The notes under the pieces: model-generated
The model's input: the letters and a program-made list of their open reading frames with translations, nothing else
The model's database searches: none
Told to the model about the DNA's origin: nothing
Translations under genes and position numbers: made by a program
Shown here: positions 7,294 to 16,622 of the stretch, one piece after another
Layout: every line of letters begins with the position of its first letter
Position numbering within the stretch: position 1 is the first letter of the stretch
NCBI RefSeq assembly: GCF_011067745.1
Contig: NZ_JAAMPJ010000006.1
Location: 349,019 to 413,018, forward strand
Length of the DNA: 64,000 bases
Source: Lentzea alba
GTDB lineage: Bacteria; Actinomycetota; Actinomycetes; Mycobacteriales; Pseudonocardiaceae
Direction: 5' to 3'

Positions 7294-9402
7294 TCATCGT
7301 TTCAACATTCGTGTCAGGCCGGCCGCCACGGTCGTCGCCAGGATCCAGCCGGTCACGATCAACCCGGACGCGATCCACTGCGACGCACCGGGCGTCTGCC
7401 AGCGGTTCTTGTTGCCGAAGTCGACGATCGGCACCACCAGGTCGATCGTGTAGAGCCACGCGTTCCACGGCAGGTGGTCGTCGTCGTTGATCTCGATCAG
7501 CGGCCCCTTGAAGTGGAACCAGATGCTGCCCACGACCCACGCCGCGATCAGCCACCCCAGGGCGCGCGCCGGGCGGTAGCCGTAGCCGACCATCGAGCGC
7601 TGCAGGAAGCTCCACACCAGCACCAAAGGCCCGAAGAACCGCATGCCCTCGGCGACCGCGCGGTAGCGCAACCGCTGTTTCTCGATCAGCACGGTCGAGG
7701 CGTGTTCCTCGTTGCCGGCCGCGGTCAGCATCTCGGCGAAGTGGTCGTACGGGCGTGGGTGGTAGCTGCGCCGCATGGCCTGCCGCAGCCAGCGCAGCCG
7801 TTGCTGGACCTGGGCGTCGTCGCGCACGTCGATCGGATAGGCGAGCGAGTCGTAGCGGAAGTCGTCGAGGTCGATGAACCCCGTGGCGTTCCAGAAGTTC
7901 TCGTTGTCGTCCAACGACGTGCAGCGCGCCTGGCGCAACGTCACCAGGCCTTTGGGCGGCGACACGACGTTGAGCATGAGCTCATGGACCTGCATGCCCA
8001 TGGCGTTCAGCGCGTGGCTGTCGAGCTTGTAGCCGAGCACCGCGCCGTTGAAGTTCGCCATGCGACCGATCGTCGCGCGACGGCACCGCACACCGCCGTG
8101 CGCGACGAACTCCTTGTCGCCGCGCGCGCAGATGAGGTCGCGGCCGATCGTGGCGCCACCGATGTCCAGTGACGGCTTCTCGCGCGGCTGGTGGCGGTAC
8201 TTGCCCGGTTTGATCAGGCGGCTGCCGCGCAGGTCCAGGTTCGCGCCCACGGTGATGCCGCGCAGCTCCAGGCCGCCGGAGATGTTCGACTCGCGCACCA
8301 CGAAGTTGCTGCCGATCTGCGAACGGTTGGCCAGCACGGCGTCCGCGGCCGGATTGTCCACAGTGGCCCGTTCGATCGTGATGCTGCCGCGCACGTGGGT
8401 GTCGACCATGCGCAGCTGGCCCTTGATCCGCACGCCGCGGCCGACGACGTCACCGCCGATCTCCGCGCCGTCGACGTGCAGCGCGCGGCCCGAACCGGTC
8501 GGGTCGGTGCCGACCGCAGGCGGTGACACGGCGTCCAGGACGGCGTCTGCCAGCGACAACGTGCCGCCGATGCGCGTGTTCACAGCCCGGACGGTGCCCG
8601 CGCTGGTGAAGCCGCGGTCGAGCTCCAGGTCACCGGAGACGTCGGCGCGGTCCAGGATCAGCGTCACGGACGGGTCCGCGTGCGGGTCGCTGGTCTCGTC
8701 GAGCCTCTCACCGCGCGAGAGCATCGCCCCGCGCAACGACAGCGCCGAGCTGATCCGAGCATTGGCCAGGAATATCACGCCGTGCGAGGTGAACGTGGCG
8801 AGGAAGTTGCCGCCGACCTGCATGCCGTTGCCGTTCAACGTGTAGCCGTCGGGGTTCTCCAGCACCGCGCTGCCGAGGTTGACGTTGCCGCCGATGCGCG
8901 CGCCCGCGAGCCGGACCTCGCCCTCGGTGTGGACGCCGAACGCGAGCAGCGCGCCCGCCACCGTCAGCCGGTCGCCGTGCACGCACAGCCCGCCGGGCAC
9001 GCTGAACCTGCTGTCCCGCAACAGGACCGAGCCCGCGATCTCGGCGTCGGTCAGGTCGACGAGATCGGACACCCGGCAGCCGAGCAACGAGACGTCGTTG
9101 CTGCTGCTGAGGTTGCGAGCCTCCAGACCGGGCAGGTCGCAGTCGGTGAACGAGACGCCGGCGAGGTTCGCCTGCCGCAGGTCCGGCGCCGCCTCGAACT
9201 GGCAGCGTTCGAACTCCAGCACGTACGGCACCTCGACCGCCCGCAGGTCGAGCACATCGGTGACCAGCCGGTCCACCACGCGGATGACGGGCGGGGTGCT
9301 CGGCTTGCGTCGAGGCAACCGCCACCCGCCACCACCTGAGTTGTCGTTCTCCCCCAAGAGCCCCCGCAGCACGTCCGCCGCGGCGACCTTCCCCCTGGCC
9401 AC
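7294..9402 (-). CDS. Membrane-anchored pentapeptide-like repeat protein
   Basis: The 702-residue protein has a charged N-terminus, then about 480 residues of degenerate A(D/N)LxG-type repeats such as DLRQANLAGVSF and GGTLSLADAVLD, which should form a beta-helix rod. Near the C-terminus are two to four membrane segments (about 590-635 and 665-695). Similar proteins are often annotated as membrane-associated oxidoreductases in actinomycetes, but no cofactor motif is visible. Its GTG lies 4 nt after the ABC ATPase stop, with GGAG overlapping that stop, so it is the fourth gene of the amino acid transporter operon. An in-frame start at 9450 inside the ATPase gene is less likely. Function is unknown; a surface or membrane scaffold is possible. 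Confidence 0.7.
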   Translation of the reverse strand: MARGKVAAADVLRGLLGENDNSGGGGWRLPRRKPSTPPVIRVVDRLVTDVLDLRAVEVPYVLEFERCQFEAAPDLRQANLAGVSFTDCDLPGLEARNLSSSNDVSLLGCRVSDLVDLTDAEIAGSVLLRDSRFSVPGGLCVHGDRLTVAGALLAFGVHTEGEVRLAGARIGGNVNLGSAVLENPDGYTLNGNGMQVGGNFLATFTSHGVIFLANARISSALSLRGAMLSRGERLDETSDPHADPSVTLILDRADVSGDLELDRGFTSAGTVRAVNTRIGGTLSLADAVLDAVSPPAVGTDPTGSGRALHVDGAEIGGDVVGRGVRIKGQLRMVDTHVRGSITIERATVDNPAADAVLANRSQIGSNFVVRESNISGGLELRGITVGANLDLRGSRLIKPGKYRHQPREKPSLDIGGATIGRDLICARGDKEFVAHGGVRCRRATIGRMANFNGAVLGYKLDSHALNAMGMQVHELMLNVVSPPKGLVTLRQARCTSLDDNENFWNATGFIDLDDFRYDSLAYPIDVRDDAQVQQRLRWLRQAMRRSYHPRPYDHFAEMLTAAGNEEHASTVLIEKQRLRYRAVAEGMRFFGPLVLVWSFLQRSMVGYGYRPARALGWLIAAWVVGSIWFHFKGPLIEINDDDHLPWNAWLYTIDLVVPIVDFGNKNRWQTPGASQWIASGLIVTGWILATTVAAGLTRMLKR

Positions 9403-9406
9403 CTGG

Positions 9407-10174
9407 CTACTCCGGGTCCTTCGGACCGTGGTGCGTCGGGTCGAGCACACGAGCCAGGAACGACTGGGTGCGCTCCTCCTGCGGATTGCCGATCACGTCG
9501 GCCGCGGGACCCTCCTCGACGATGTAGCCGCCGTCCATGAAGATCACCTTGTCGGCGACCTCGCGGGCGAACTGCATCTCGTGCGTCACGACCAGCATCG
9601 TCATGCCCTCGTCGGCGAGCTGGCGCATCACGCCCAGCACGTCACCCACGAGCTCCGGGTCGAGCGCCGAGGTCGGCTCGTCGAACAGCATCACCTCGGG
9701 GTCCATCGACAGCGCGCGGGCGATCGCGACGCGCTGCTGCTGGCCACCGGAGAGCTGAGCGGGCATCGAGTGGACCTTGTCGCTCAACCCGACGCGGTCG
9801 AGGTTGTGCAACGCGATCCGGCGCGACTCCTCCTCGGAGCGCTTGAGCACCTTGCGCTGCGCCACCGTGAGGTTGGCCAGCACGTTGAGGTGGGAGAACA
9901 GGTTGAAGCTCTGGAAGACCATGCCGATCTTCGTGCGCGCGGTGTCGATGTCGACGTCCGGATGGGTCAGCTCGACGTCGTTGACGACGATCTTGCCGTC
10001 GTTCGGCTCCTCCAGCAGGTTCACGCAGCGCAGCAACGTCGACTTGCCGGAACCGGACGGGCCGATGATGCAGACCACGTCACCGCGGTTGACCTGCAGG
10101 TCGATGTTCTTGAGCACCTCCAGCGGGCCGAACGACTTCTTCAGTCCGGTGATCTCGACGAACGAGTCGCTCAT
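9407..10174 (-). CDS. Polar amino acid ABC transporter ATP-binding protein
   Basis: The 255-residue protein is a complete ABC ATPase of the GlnQ/GluA class: Walker [10 protein letters not shown] (about residues 38-46), Q-loop VFQSFNLF, signature LSGGQQQR, Walker [13 protein letters not shown] and switch His in VVTHEM. It powers import of a polar amino acid, most likely glutamate or glutamine, by the adjacent permease and binding protein. Its ATG overlaps the permease stop by 4 bases (ATGA), so the genes are coupled. The C-terminal tail is slightly longer than in short GlnQ proteins. Confidence 0.95.
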   Translation of the reverse strand: MSDSFVEITGLKKSFGPLEVLKNIDLQVNRGDVVCIIGPSGSGKSTLLRCVNLLEEPNDGKIVVNDVELTHPDVDIDTARTKIGMVFQSFNLFSHLNVLANLTVAQRKVLKRSEEESRRIALHNLDRVGLSDKVHSMPAQLSGGQQQRVAIARALSMDPEVMLFDEPTSALDPELVGDVLGVMRQLADEGMTMLVVTHEMQFAREVADKVIFMDGGYIVEEGPAADVIGNPQEERTQSFLARVLDPTHHGPKDPE

Positions 10175-10971
10175 GCGGACACCTTCTTCCTACCGCTGGT
10201 GCCGCGCCGCTCCAGGTACCGCGAGAGGTAACCGAGCGGCAGCGTGATGATCAGATAGCAGAGACCCGCGATGAGGATCGGCGTCAGCGAGGGGCTGCGG
10301 CTCAGCGTCTCCCGGCCGAACTTCGTGAGCTCGTACTGCTCGCGGAACAGGCCGAGGATGTAGATGAGCGAGGAGTCCTTGGTCAGCAGGATCAGCTCGT
10401 TGGTCAGCGGCGGCAGGATGATCCGGAACGCCTGCGGGATCACGATCGTGATCATGGCGCGGCTCTGCGACATGCCGAGCGAGCGGGCGGCCTCGACCTG
10501 ACCCTTCGGCACGGCCTGGATGCCGGCGCGGATCGTCTCGGCCATGTACGCGGCACCGACGCCACCGAGCGCCAGCATGACCGTGGTCAGCGGCGGGAAC
10601 TGCATCTGGAACGCGATCGGCACGCCGTAGTAGATGCCGATGAACACCAGCAGCGCGGGCACACCGCGGAAGAACTCGATGTAGACGGTGGCGATCCAGC
10701 GGTACGGGGCGACCGACGACAGCTTCATCAGCGCCAGCACGAGACCCAGCGCGAGACCGAACCCGAAGCCGAGCGCGGTGTAGATGATCGTGTTCTTCAA
10801 CGCGACCGTGATCACGCTGGGGAACATCGACTTCGCGATGTCCACGTTGAAGAACGCGCGCTGGATCTGGCCCCAGTCGGCCAGGACGGCGACCAGGACG
10901 ACCACGACGAGCAAGATGCCGTACTGCGCGTAGCGGATGTATTCCGCGCGCTTGCGCTTGGACATGGCCAT
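10171..10971 (-). CDS. Polar amino acid ABC transporter permease
   Basis: The 266-residue inner-membrane protein of the HisM/GlnP type has five or six predicted helices and the ATPase-docking EAA loop [18 protein letters not shown]. The family name strand [14 protein letters not shown] is also present. One permease gene only is seen, so it probably acts as a homodimer. The ATG at 10971 has AGGAG five bases upstream; a TTG ten codons earlier lacks such a site and was not used. It forms one operon with the binding protein upstream and the ATPase downstream. Confidence 0.93.
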   Translation of the reverse strand: MAMSKRKRAEYIRYAQYGILLVVVVLVAVLADWGQIQRAFFNVDIAKSMFPSVITVALKNTIIYTALGFGFGLALGLVLALMKLSSVAPYRWIATVYIEFFRGVPALLVFIGIYYGVPIAFQMQFPPLTTVMLALGGVGAAYMAETIRAGIQAVPKGQVEAARSLGMSQSRAMITIVIPQAFRIILPPLTNELILLTKDSSLIYILGLFREQYELTKFGRETLSRSPSLTPILIAGLCYLIITLPLGYLSRYLERRGTSGRKKVSA

Positions 10972-11052
10972 TGCGGCTCCTAGCGAATGTGGTGCGGACA
11001 AGCGGCGGGGCCGGCGCGACGAGCTAACGGCGCGCCGGCCCCGGAGAAGCGA

Positions 11053-11865
11053 CTACTTGGACGTCGGCTTCTTGCCGAACCACTTCTCGTAGATCTTGTC
11101 GTACTCGCCGTTCTCCTTGGCCTTCTTCAGCACGTCGTTGATCTTCGTCAGCAGGGCGGTGTTGCCCTTCTTGACGCCGATGCCGTACTTCTCGTTGGTG
11201 GGGAACTCCGTGGTGACCTCGGTGTCCGGGAACTCCTTGGCGTAGTCGTAGAGCACGCCGTTGTCGTTGATCACCGCGTCGACGGCGCCGGTGCGCACGG
11301 CCGTCTCGGACAGCGGGAGGTCCTCGAACTGCACGACGGTGTAGCCGTTGGCGGCCGCGTTGTCGTTGGCGTACTTCTCACCCGTGGTGTCCTGCTGGAC
11401 GCCGAGCTTCTTGCCCTTGAGGTCCGCCAGGGCCTTGATGTTCGAGCCCTTCTTGACCAGCAGCGCCTGCTCGGCGTTGAAGTACGGGTCGGAGAAGTCG
11501 ATCGCCTGCTTGCGCTCGTCGGTGATCGTCATGCCCGCGGCGGCCAGGTCGCACTGGTTCGCGTTGAACGACGTGCCCGAGGTGATCGTCTCGAACGGGG
11601 TGTCGAAGATCTGCTGGGTGACACCCAGGTCCTTGGCGACCAGGTCGACGAGGTCGACGTCGAAGCCCACGGTCTTGTCGCCCTCGCTGAACTGGAAGGG
11701 CTTGTACGACAGGTGCGTGCAGGTGACGAGCTTCCCGCTCTGGACCAGCGGAACACCCGAGTCGCCGGCGCCCTGGTTCACGGGAGTCGCGCAGCCCGAT
11801 GCTGCCATCACGGCCAGTCCCAAGGCCGGGATCATGGCCATCAACTGCCTGGTTCGACTAGCCAC
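11053..11865 (-). CDS. Polar amino acid ABC transporter substrate-binding lipoprotein
   Basis: The 270-residue protein has a lipoprotein signal: RTRQ, a hydrophobic core, then lipobox AASGC. The mature part is an SBP_bac_3 domain with LVTCTHLSYKPFQF, GFDVDLVDLVAKDLG and the GMTITDERKQAIDFSDPYF strand that contacts the amino-acid group. It captures the substrate outside the membrane for the permease encoded next. The family includes GluB of Corynebacterium, so glutamate is a fair guess. The GTG start has GAGGAG seven bases upstream; the reading frame extends 38 codons further up but without a better start. Confidence 0.93.
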   Translation of the reverse strand: MASRTRQLMAMIPALGLAVMAASGCATPVNQGAGDSGVPLVQSGKLVTCTHLSYKPFQFSEGDKTVGFDVDLVDLVAKDLGVTQQIFDTPFETITSGTSFNANQCDLAAAGMTITDERKQAIDFSDPYFNAEQALLVKKGSNIKALADLKGKKLGVQQDTTGEKYANDNAAANGYTVVQFEDLPLSETAVRTGAVDAVINDNGVLYDYAKEFPDTEVTTEFPTNEKYGIGVKKGNTALLTKINDVLKKAKENGEYDKIYEKWFGKKPTSK

Positions 11866-12106
11866 TGCGTCACTCCTCGTAACTGTCGCGGACGAGTGAA
11901 CGGGATCCTGCCACTCGGGTGACGTGGTGGACAGCACGTGCGTGTTACAGGCCACTGCGTTGCAACAACTTTGCGTCAAATGCGGTGATAAGCCGCAAAA
12001 TATTGCGCGAAATAGGCAAGATCACACAACGTCTTCACGTATTGCACTCGAATGATAACCATCTGCGAGCGTGTCCTTGATCAGGATTTGATCACGACGC
12101 CGCTGC
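11866..12106. promoter_or_regulatory. Upstream region of the amino acid transporter operon
   Basis: This 241-base gap is unusually AT-rich for the window around 11960-12060. It contains repeated TTGC/GCAA words and an inverted repeat TGCGG-7-CCGCA at 11981-11997. It very likely holds the promoter and control sites of the transporter operon. I cannot place the -10 box with confidence. The end nearest 12107 adjoins the 3' end of the glucosidase gene, which points the same way, so only the transporter starts here. Confidence 0.4.
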
Positions 12107-14779
12107 TCAGCGCGTGCGTTCGGTCAGCAGACCCGCCACCAGGGCGGTCCACCCGGTCTGGTGGGTCGCGCCGAGGCCCTCGCCCGTGTCGCCGTCGAAG
12201 TACTCGCTGAACGTGACGTGCCTGCGCCAAAGCGGTGACTCCGAGGCCTCGATCCGCTTGCCGTCGGACGGCCGGCGCCCGTCGTGGTCGGGCAGGAAGA
12301 GCCCGATGAGCCGGTCGGACAACTCGTCGGCGACCTGACCGGCGGTGACCCAGCGGCCCGAGTGCGTCGGCATCTCGACCTGGAACACGCCGTCGTGGAA
12401 CGCGCAGACCGTGCGGAGCGCCTCGACGAGGAGCGCGTTGGTGGGCAGCCAGATCGGTCCGCGCCAGTTCGAGTTGCCGCCGAACATCGGTGTGTGCGAC
12501 TCGCCGGGCTCGTACCCCATCCGGTGGTCCTGGCCCGCGACGTTGACCTCCAGGCCCTCGCGGTGAGCGGCGCTCAGCGAGCGGATTCCGTGCGGCGAAA
12601 GGAACTCGTGCTCGTCGAGCATCCGGTGCAGCACGCGCTTGAGCTTGTGCTCGTCCAGCAACGACACGAACGCGCCGCGCTCGTAGTGGAACGTGATGAA
12701 CTGCCGCAGCTCCGGCCGCCGCTTGAGCAGGTGTTCCAACCGGCTGGTGAACCCGTGCAACTCGCTGAGCACCCACGGTTCGAGGACGGCGCTCGCCAGC
12801 AACGGGATCAGGCCGACCATCGAGCGCACCCGCACGGGCTCGGACTCGACGGAGCCGTCCGGATGCCGTCGCGAGACCCGGTCGTAGCAAAAACCGTCCT
12901 CGTCGTGCCAGATGCCGCCGCCGTGCGACCCGAAGTGCGTGAACGCCTCCGCGATCGACAGGAAGTGCTCGACGAACTTCGTCGCGACGTCCTCATAGGA
13001 CTCGTCGTCGCGCGCCAGTTCCAGCGCCATCTGCATGAGGTGCAGGCTGTAGGCGGCCATCCACGACGTGGCGTCCGACTGCTCCAGCCGCCACTCGCCC
13101 AGCATCGGCTCGGACCTGTTGACCGGCCCGATGTTGTCCATGCCGAGGAACCCGCCCTCGAACAGGTAACTGCCGTCCGCGTCCTTGCGGTTGACCCACC
13201 ACGAGAAGTTCAGCAGCAGCTTGTGGAAGACCTTCGCGAGGAACTGCCGGTCCCTGCTGCCGTCCGCGCGGTAGACCTGCAACGCCGCCCACGCGTGCAC
13301 GGGCGGGTTGACGTCACCGAACTCCCACTCGTAGGCGGGAATCTGGCCGTTCGGGTGCATCATCCACTCACGGCAGAACAGCAGCAGCTGCTCCTTGGCG
13401 AACGCCGGATCGACCAACGTGAACGGAATCGTGTGGAACGCGAGGTCCCACGCCGCGAACCACGGGTACTCCCACTCGTCCGGCATGGAGATCACGTCGG
13501 CCACGTCGAGGTGCCGCCAGTGCACGTTGCGCGCCTCGGGTGTTCTGCGGGACGAAGGCGCCTCGGGCTTGGTGGGGTCGCCGTCGAGCCAGTCGCGCGT
13601 CCGGAACCGGTAGTGCTGCTTGGTCCACATCAACCCGGCCAGCGCCCGCCGCAGCACGTGCTTCTGCTCGGGGCTGCTGTTGGGCGCGATGTCGTCGTGG
13701 AACTCGTCGGCCTCGAGCTTGCGCGCGCTCATGGTCTCCGCGAAGCTCGGCCCGAACGGGTCCACGTGCCCGTCGCCACCGATCAGCCTGAGCCGGATCG
13801 TCACCGTCTCGCCCGGCTCCACCGGGTCGAACGAGTACCAGGCCGCGAACTTCGTGCCCGCCGCACCGGCGTCGTCCGGCCCGACCACCTGGCACGTGGA
13901 CGTGGACCCGCGCACCACGTAGTCGCAGATGCCGTCCTTGGTCCAGGGCGACGGGTTGCGCTCAGCCCCGAACAACGCCATCTCGTTGGTCTCGTTGTCC
14001 GTCATCAGCATCGACGGCGAGTCGTCCAGGTGCAGCGTGTACCGGCCGAGGTTGCCGTGATCCGCCGTGACCTTGCGTCCGCTCGTGGTGCTCGCAACGA
14101 GCTGACACGGCCGTTGGTCGCGTCCCCACGCCCAGGTGTTGCGGAACCACAACTGCGGCAGCAGGTGCAGCGGCGCGTCCTCAGGCCCGTGGTTGGTCGC
14201 CTTGATCTCGATGCAGATGTCGTCCGTGTCGGCCTTGGCATAGGTGACCTGGACGTCGAAGAACCGGTTCTCGTCGAGCACCCCGGTGTCGCTCAGCTCG
14301 GGCTCGCGGTTCTCCCGCCCCGCGTTGCGCGCCATCTCTCTGAGCTGGCCGTAGGGGAATTCGCGTTGTGGGTAGCGGTAGAGCACCTGCATCCAGGAGT
14401 GGGTGGGTGTCCCGTCGGTCACCCACCAGTGCTCCTTGACGTCCTCACCGTGGTTGCCCTCGTTGTTGGTGAGGCCGAAGTACCGTTCCTTGAGGATTGG
14501 GTCGTTGCCGTTCCACAGTGCAACGGCGAAGTTCATGAACCCGTGCACATCGCAGATGCCCGCGATGCCGTCCTCACCCCATCTGTACGCGCGCGCTCGC
14601 GCGTGGTCGAACGGGAACGACGCCCACGCGTCACCCTCGGGCGAGTAGTCCTCCCTGACGGTGCCCCACTGGCGACCCGACAGGTACGGCCCCCACAGCC
14701 GCCACGGCGAAGTCGGGTTCTCCGACTCCGCGAGACGTGCCCGTTCCGCTTGTTCGCCCATCGGCCCAGTGTGGGACAC
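12107..14779 (-). CDS. GH63/MGH1-like glucosidase family protein
   Basis: The 890-residue cytoplasmic protein has the actinobacterial pattern WRxWGPYLSGRQWGTVREDY near the N-terminus. A beta-sandwich of about 350 residues is followed by an (alpha/alpha)6 barrel with WEYPWFAAWDLAFH (general acid Asp expected here) and SNWRGPIWLPTNALL near the C-terminus (general base region). These are the marks of the MGH1-like/GH63 glucosidase family, acting on alpha-glucosides such as mannosylglycerate- or glucosylglycerate-type solutes. The exact substrate is unknown. The listed start is GTG with GACGAG just before it; an ATG six codons later (14761) is possible. The 69 bases to the next gene upstream contain no clear promoter. 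Confidence 0.8.
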   Translation of the reverse strand: MSHTGPMGEQAERARLAESENPTSPWRLWGPYLSGRQWGTVREDYSPEGDAWASFPFDHARARAYRWGEDGIAGICDVHGFMNFAVALWNGNDPILKERYFGLTNNEGNHGEDVKEHWWVTDGTPTHSWMQVLYRYPQREFPYGQLREMARNAGRENREPELSDTGVLDENRFFDVQVTYAKADTDDICIEIKATNHGPEDAPLHLLPQLWFRNTWAWGRDQRPCQLVASTTSGRKVTADHGNLGRYTLHLDDSPSMLMTDNETNEMALFGAERNPSPWTKDGICDYVVRGSTSTCQVVGPDDAGAAGTKFAAWYSFDPVEPGETVTIRLRLIGGDGHVDPFGPSFAETMSARKLEADEFHDDIAPNSSPEQKHVLRRALAGLMWTKQHYRFRTRDWLDGDPTKPEAPSSRRTPEARNVHWRHLDVADVISMPDEWEYPWFAAWDLAFHTIPFTLVDPAFAKEQLLLFCREWMMHPNGQIPAYEWEFGDVNPPVHAWAALQVYRADGSRDRQFLAKVFHKLLLNFSWWVNRKDADGSYLFEGGFLGMDNIGPVNRSEPMLGEWRLEQSDATSWMAAYSLHLMQMALELARDDESYEDVATKFVEHFLSIAEAFTHFGSHGGGIWHDEDGFCYDRVSRRHPDGSVESEPVRVRSMVGLIPLLASAVLEPWVLSELHGFTSRLEHLLKRRPELRQFITFHYERGAFVSLLDEHKLKRVLHRMLDEHEFLSPHGIRSLSAAHREGLEVNVAGQDHRMGYEPGESHTPMFGGNSNWRGPIWLPTNALLVEALRTVCAFHDGVFQVEMPTHSGRWVTAGQVADELSDRLIGLFLPDHDGRRPSDGKRIEASESPLWRRHVTFSEYFDGDTGEGLGATHQTGWTALVAGLLTERTR

Positions 14780-14848
14780 CTCGTCGCATGCCTGGTTGCG
14801 CCCAGGTCAGGTCTGAGTTGTTCCTCACTAAAAGACGGGTGGAAGAGC

Positions 14849-16267
14849 TCAGCCCTGCCTGGACTGCGCCTCCAGCACCAGCGCCACCGCCTCGGTGACC
14901 CGAGTGGCGTGCGCGACGTGCAGCCACTCGTCCGGCACGTGGCAGTTGGAGTCCGGCCCGACCGCGCCCGTGACCAGGAACTGAGCCTCCGGGTAAGCCT
15001 CGTGCAACAGCCCCATGAACGGAATCGACCCGCCGAGCGAGACGGTCCGCCACGGCGATCCGAAGACCTCCTTGCCGGCGTCGTCCAGCGTCGCGGACAG
15101 CCACGGCGCCAGCTCCGGCGCGTTCCAGCCGTCGGCGAACTCGACGCGCGAGAGCTCCACGGTCGCGCCGTAGGGCACGTCGGTGGTCAGCCTCTCCTTG
15201 ACCGCCTCCAGGGCGGCCGAAGCGGACGCCGTCGGCGGCAGCCGGAACGACAGGACCAGCGAGGTGAACGGCCGCAGCACGTTGCCGGCGTCGTCCGGCA
15301 GCGGCAGACCCTCGGCACCGGTGACCGAGAGCGTCGGCCGCCAGCCGGTGCCCAGCGCCTGCTCGACCTCGTCGGAGGACATCGGCTGCAGGTCGCCGAC
15401 CCGCGGTACGGGACCCCACAGCGCACCCGGTGCGGCCTCGACGGCCTCGCGGACCTCGGCCAGCCGGTGCGCGGGGATCTCGACGTGCATCTCCGGCACG
15501 AGGATCTCGCCGGTGACGGAGTCCTCCAGCCGGTCCAGCAGCACGCGCGCGATGCGGAACGACGACGGCACCATGCCGGACGCCATGCCCGAGTGCAGGC
15601 CGCCCTCCAGCACCCGCACGGTCATCGTGACCTGCACCAGCCCGCGCAGCGACGTGGTCAGCCACATGCGCTCGTAGTCGGAGCCGCCCGAGTCCAGGCA
15701 GACGACCAGCGACACGCGGCCCAGACGCGAGGACAGGTGCTCCAGGTACGCCGGCAGATCGGGCGAACCCGACTCCTCGCCGGTCTCCAGCAGCACGACG
15801 CACCGGGAGTGCGAGCCGCCCGCCGCGCGCACGGCCTCGATCGCGGCGATCGCGGCATATCCGGAGTAACCGTCATCCGCCGCGCCGCGACCGTAGAGAC
15901 GTCCGTCACGCAGAACCGGGGTCCACGGGCCGAGTCCTTCACCCCAACCGCCCACCGGCGGCTGCTTGTCCAGGTGTCCGTAGAGCAACACCGTGTCGTC
16001 GCCCGAGTTGCCGAACGCCGGGACGTCGACCACCAGAAGTGGCGTGCGTCCCGCCAGTTGGACGACTTCGAGCGTCACGTCCGGGATCTCCCGCGAGGTG
16101 ATCCACCCGCGCACGTGCTCGATCGCGGCGGCCAGTTCGCCGTGTTCTTCCCACGCCGGGTCGAACGCGGGCGAGATCGCCGGCACGGCGACGAGCTGAG
16201 ACAAGCTCGGGACGATGTTCTCGTCCCAAAGCGTCCGGACGGTGCTGGTCACAACGGAGCGGTCCAC
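14849..16267 (-). CDS. M20-family dipeptidase
   Basis: The 472-residue protein is a full-length M20 metallopeptidase. The two-zinc site is visible: GHLDKQP (His98, Asp100), GRGAADD (Asp131), ETGEESGS (catalytic Glu164 and metal Glu165), a later Asp in CLDSGG, and the lid-domain His in GGLHSGMASG. No signal peptide is present, so it should cleave dipeptides or similar amides in the cytoplasm. The GTG start lies 6 nt after CAGGAT (16274-16279), a good leaderless -10 box. It is transcribed away from the dehydrogenase operon. Confidence 0.9.
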   Translation of the reverse strand: MDRSVVTSTVRTLWDENIVPSLSQLVAVPAISPAFDPAWEEHGELAAAIEHVRGWITSREIPDVTLEVVQLAGRTPLLVVDVPAFGNSGDDTVLLYGHLDKQPPVGGWGEGLGPWTPVLRDGRLYGRGAADDGYSGYAAIAAIEAVRAAGGSHSRCVVLLETGEESGSPDLPAYLEHLSSRLGRVSLVVCLDSGGSDYERMWLTTSLRGLVQVTMTVRVLEGGLHSGMASGMVPSSFRIARVLLDRLEDSVTGEILVPEMHVEIPAHRLAEVREAVEAAPGALWGPVPRVGDLQPMSSDEVEQALGTGWRPTLSVTGAEGLPLPDDAGNVLRPFTSLVLSFRLPPTASASAALEAVKERLTTDVPYGATVELSRVEFADGWNAPELAPWLSATLDDAGKEVFGSPWRTVSLGGSIPFMGLLHEAYPEAQFLVTGAVGPDSNCHVPDEWLHVAHATRVTEAVALVLEAQSRQG

Positions 16268-16273
16268 CTCTCG

Positions 16274-16279
16274 ATCCTG
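16274..16279 (-). promoter_or_regulatory. -10 box of the M20 dipeptidase gene
   Basis: CAGGAT on the minus strand ends 6 nt before the GTG start, which predicts a leaderless mRNA. Confidence 0.4.
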
Positions 16280-16361
16280 TCACGACTCCGCCTCTGCTCG
16301 CGTCCTTAGCCTCTTACCAGGAGGCCTCCCCAGAAGTTAACGATCGGTAACCGGGACAGCA

Positions 16362-16380
16362 CCGTCCGATAATCGGACGG
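16362..16380. promoter_or_regulatory. Perfect palindromic operator before the 2-oxoacid dehydrogenase operon
   Basis: CCGTCCGATAATCGGACGG has 9-bp arms around a single base and is the strongest palindrome in the 355-base gap 16268-16622. The rest of that gap shows a TTGACT at 16434-16439, a possible -35, and AGAGGAGAAG just before the E1 alpha start, but no gene. A dimeric repressor sensing branched-chain acids or acyl-CoAs is a likely ligand. Which protein binds is unknown. Confidence 0.6.
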
Positions 16381-16622
16381 CGTACTCGGAGGACAAAAGG
16401 TCGAACCTCCGACTGTTGTCGCTGATCAGAACGTTGACTCGTGTGTTACGAAGTGGGACGGGTCTCACCAACACGGGTGAGGCCGTGTCAGGATGTGGTC
16501 GTAAGCCACCGTCACCGTCGACGGCTGCCTCCGGCCCCACAGGGTTGGCGGCGACCGCCGACGTCGCCGCACGAGGTCGTCACGAGCGATCAGGCGGTCG
16601 GAGAAGACAGAGGAGAAGGCGC

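Noticed and set aside
12284-16309. A 1341-codon open frame on the plus strand
   Set aside because: It is the antisense shadow of the glucosidase and M20 genes. Its translation is rich in R, H, V and A with no domain, while the minus-strand frames show clear catalytic motifs.
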